A stretch of DNA of 64,000 bases, from positions 124,001 through 188,000 of the forward strand of contig CAWJXS010000007.1 of the NCBI GenBank assembly GCA_963846885.1. The letters run 5' to 3'. The DNA is from RPQJ01 sp963846885 (GTDB lineage Bacteria > Pseudomonadota > Gammaproteobacteria > Steroidobacterales > Steroidobacteraceae). The notes beneath the pieces were generated by a model that saw only the letters and a list, made by a program, of their open reading frames with translations, ran no database searches and had not been told where the DNA came from. A program made the translations under genes and the position numbers. This document shows positions 61,764 to 64,000 of the stretch, in pieces; the stretch's first letter is position 1; every line of letters starts with the position of its first letter.

Positions 61764-64000
<2,237 letters not shown>

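Overview
The window reads as chromosome of a GC-rich, Gram-negative gammaproteobacterium. The gene content and order support this: an rpoE-rseA-rseB envelope-stress operon, lepA-lepB-rnc-era-recO-pdxJ-acpS, nagZ, mfd, lolC-lolE-lolD, comEC-exbB-exbD-msbA-lpxK-ycaR-kdsB, rne/rluC, yceD-rpmF-plsX, and the lexA-imuA-imuB-dnaE2 SOS mutagenesis cassette. From memory, this order resembles the nagZ-to-plsX region of Pseudomonas. The high GC3, the many TTG starts and the C-rich intergenic repeats suggest something nearer Xanthomonadales, Nevskiales or Steroidobacterales; that placement is inference. No tRNA, rRNA, CRISPR array, transposase or integrase was seen.

Layout. 0-2.4 kb: end of the succinate dehydrogenase locus (sdhA 3' end, sdhB, sdhE, a ygfX-like gene). 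2.5-5.1 kb: sigma-E regulon core (rpoE, rseA, rseB) and a small glutaredoxin-like gene. 5.2-15.9 kb: translation, RNA and cofactor housekeeping (lepA, lepB, DUF4845, rnc, era, recO, pdxJ, acpS, a DEDD exonuclease, rlmD, nagZ) and a PAS plus degenerate GGDEF protein. 15.9-16.1 kb: a striking interlocked inverted-repeat element. 16.2-20.1 kb, minus strand: mfd and a small secreted protein. 20.3-31.1 kb, plus strand: lipoprotein export, DNA uptake, ExbBD, and lipid A/Kdo synthesis. 31.2-36.4 kb: short mixed-strand genes (rluF, yciH, a GNAT-phosphatase fusion, a sugar dehydrogenase, an ADP-ribosylglycohydrolase, a low-Mr phosphatase).

36.4-43.3 kb holds the most unusual block. Six co-directional genes, five of them overlapping, touching or within 36 bases of the next, encode a patatin phospholipase with a cAMP-type binding domain, a DevB/HlyD adaptor, a DevC-type permease, a DevA-type ATPase fused to a GAF domain, a cAMP phosphodiesterase and a class III nucleotidyl cyclase homologue. 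It looks like a cyclic-nucleotide-controlled lipid and export system. It sits, with a copper-receptor locus (43.3-47.6 kb), between ptpA and rne, where I recall Pseudomonas having murB.

48.1-58.3 kb: rne, rluC, maf, yceD-rpmF-plsX, a YkvA-like gene, an L,D-transpeptidase, a membrane protein and an Lpp-like lipoprotein. 58.7-64 kb: lexA with two SOS boxes, imuA, imuB and dnaE2, the last running off the window.

Two general oddities run through the sequence. First, eight genes are split by single-base shifts (comEC twice; the LpxB-N-like gene, a PQQ-type dehydrogenase, rne tail, maf, plsX, lpp, imuA), and dnaE2 is out of frame across a C-rich insert. Most shifts are +1. Since plsX and the rne tail are among them, base-calling or assembly indels are at least as likely as gene decay. 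Second, C-rich telomere-like tracts and GCGGGAGAGG palindromes recur at several gene ends.
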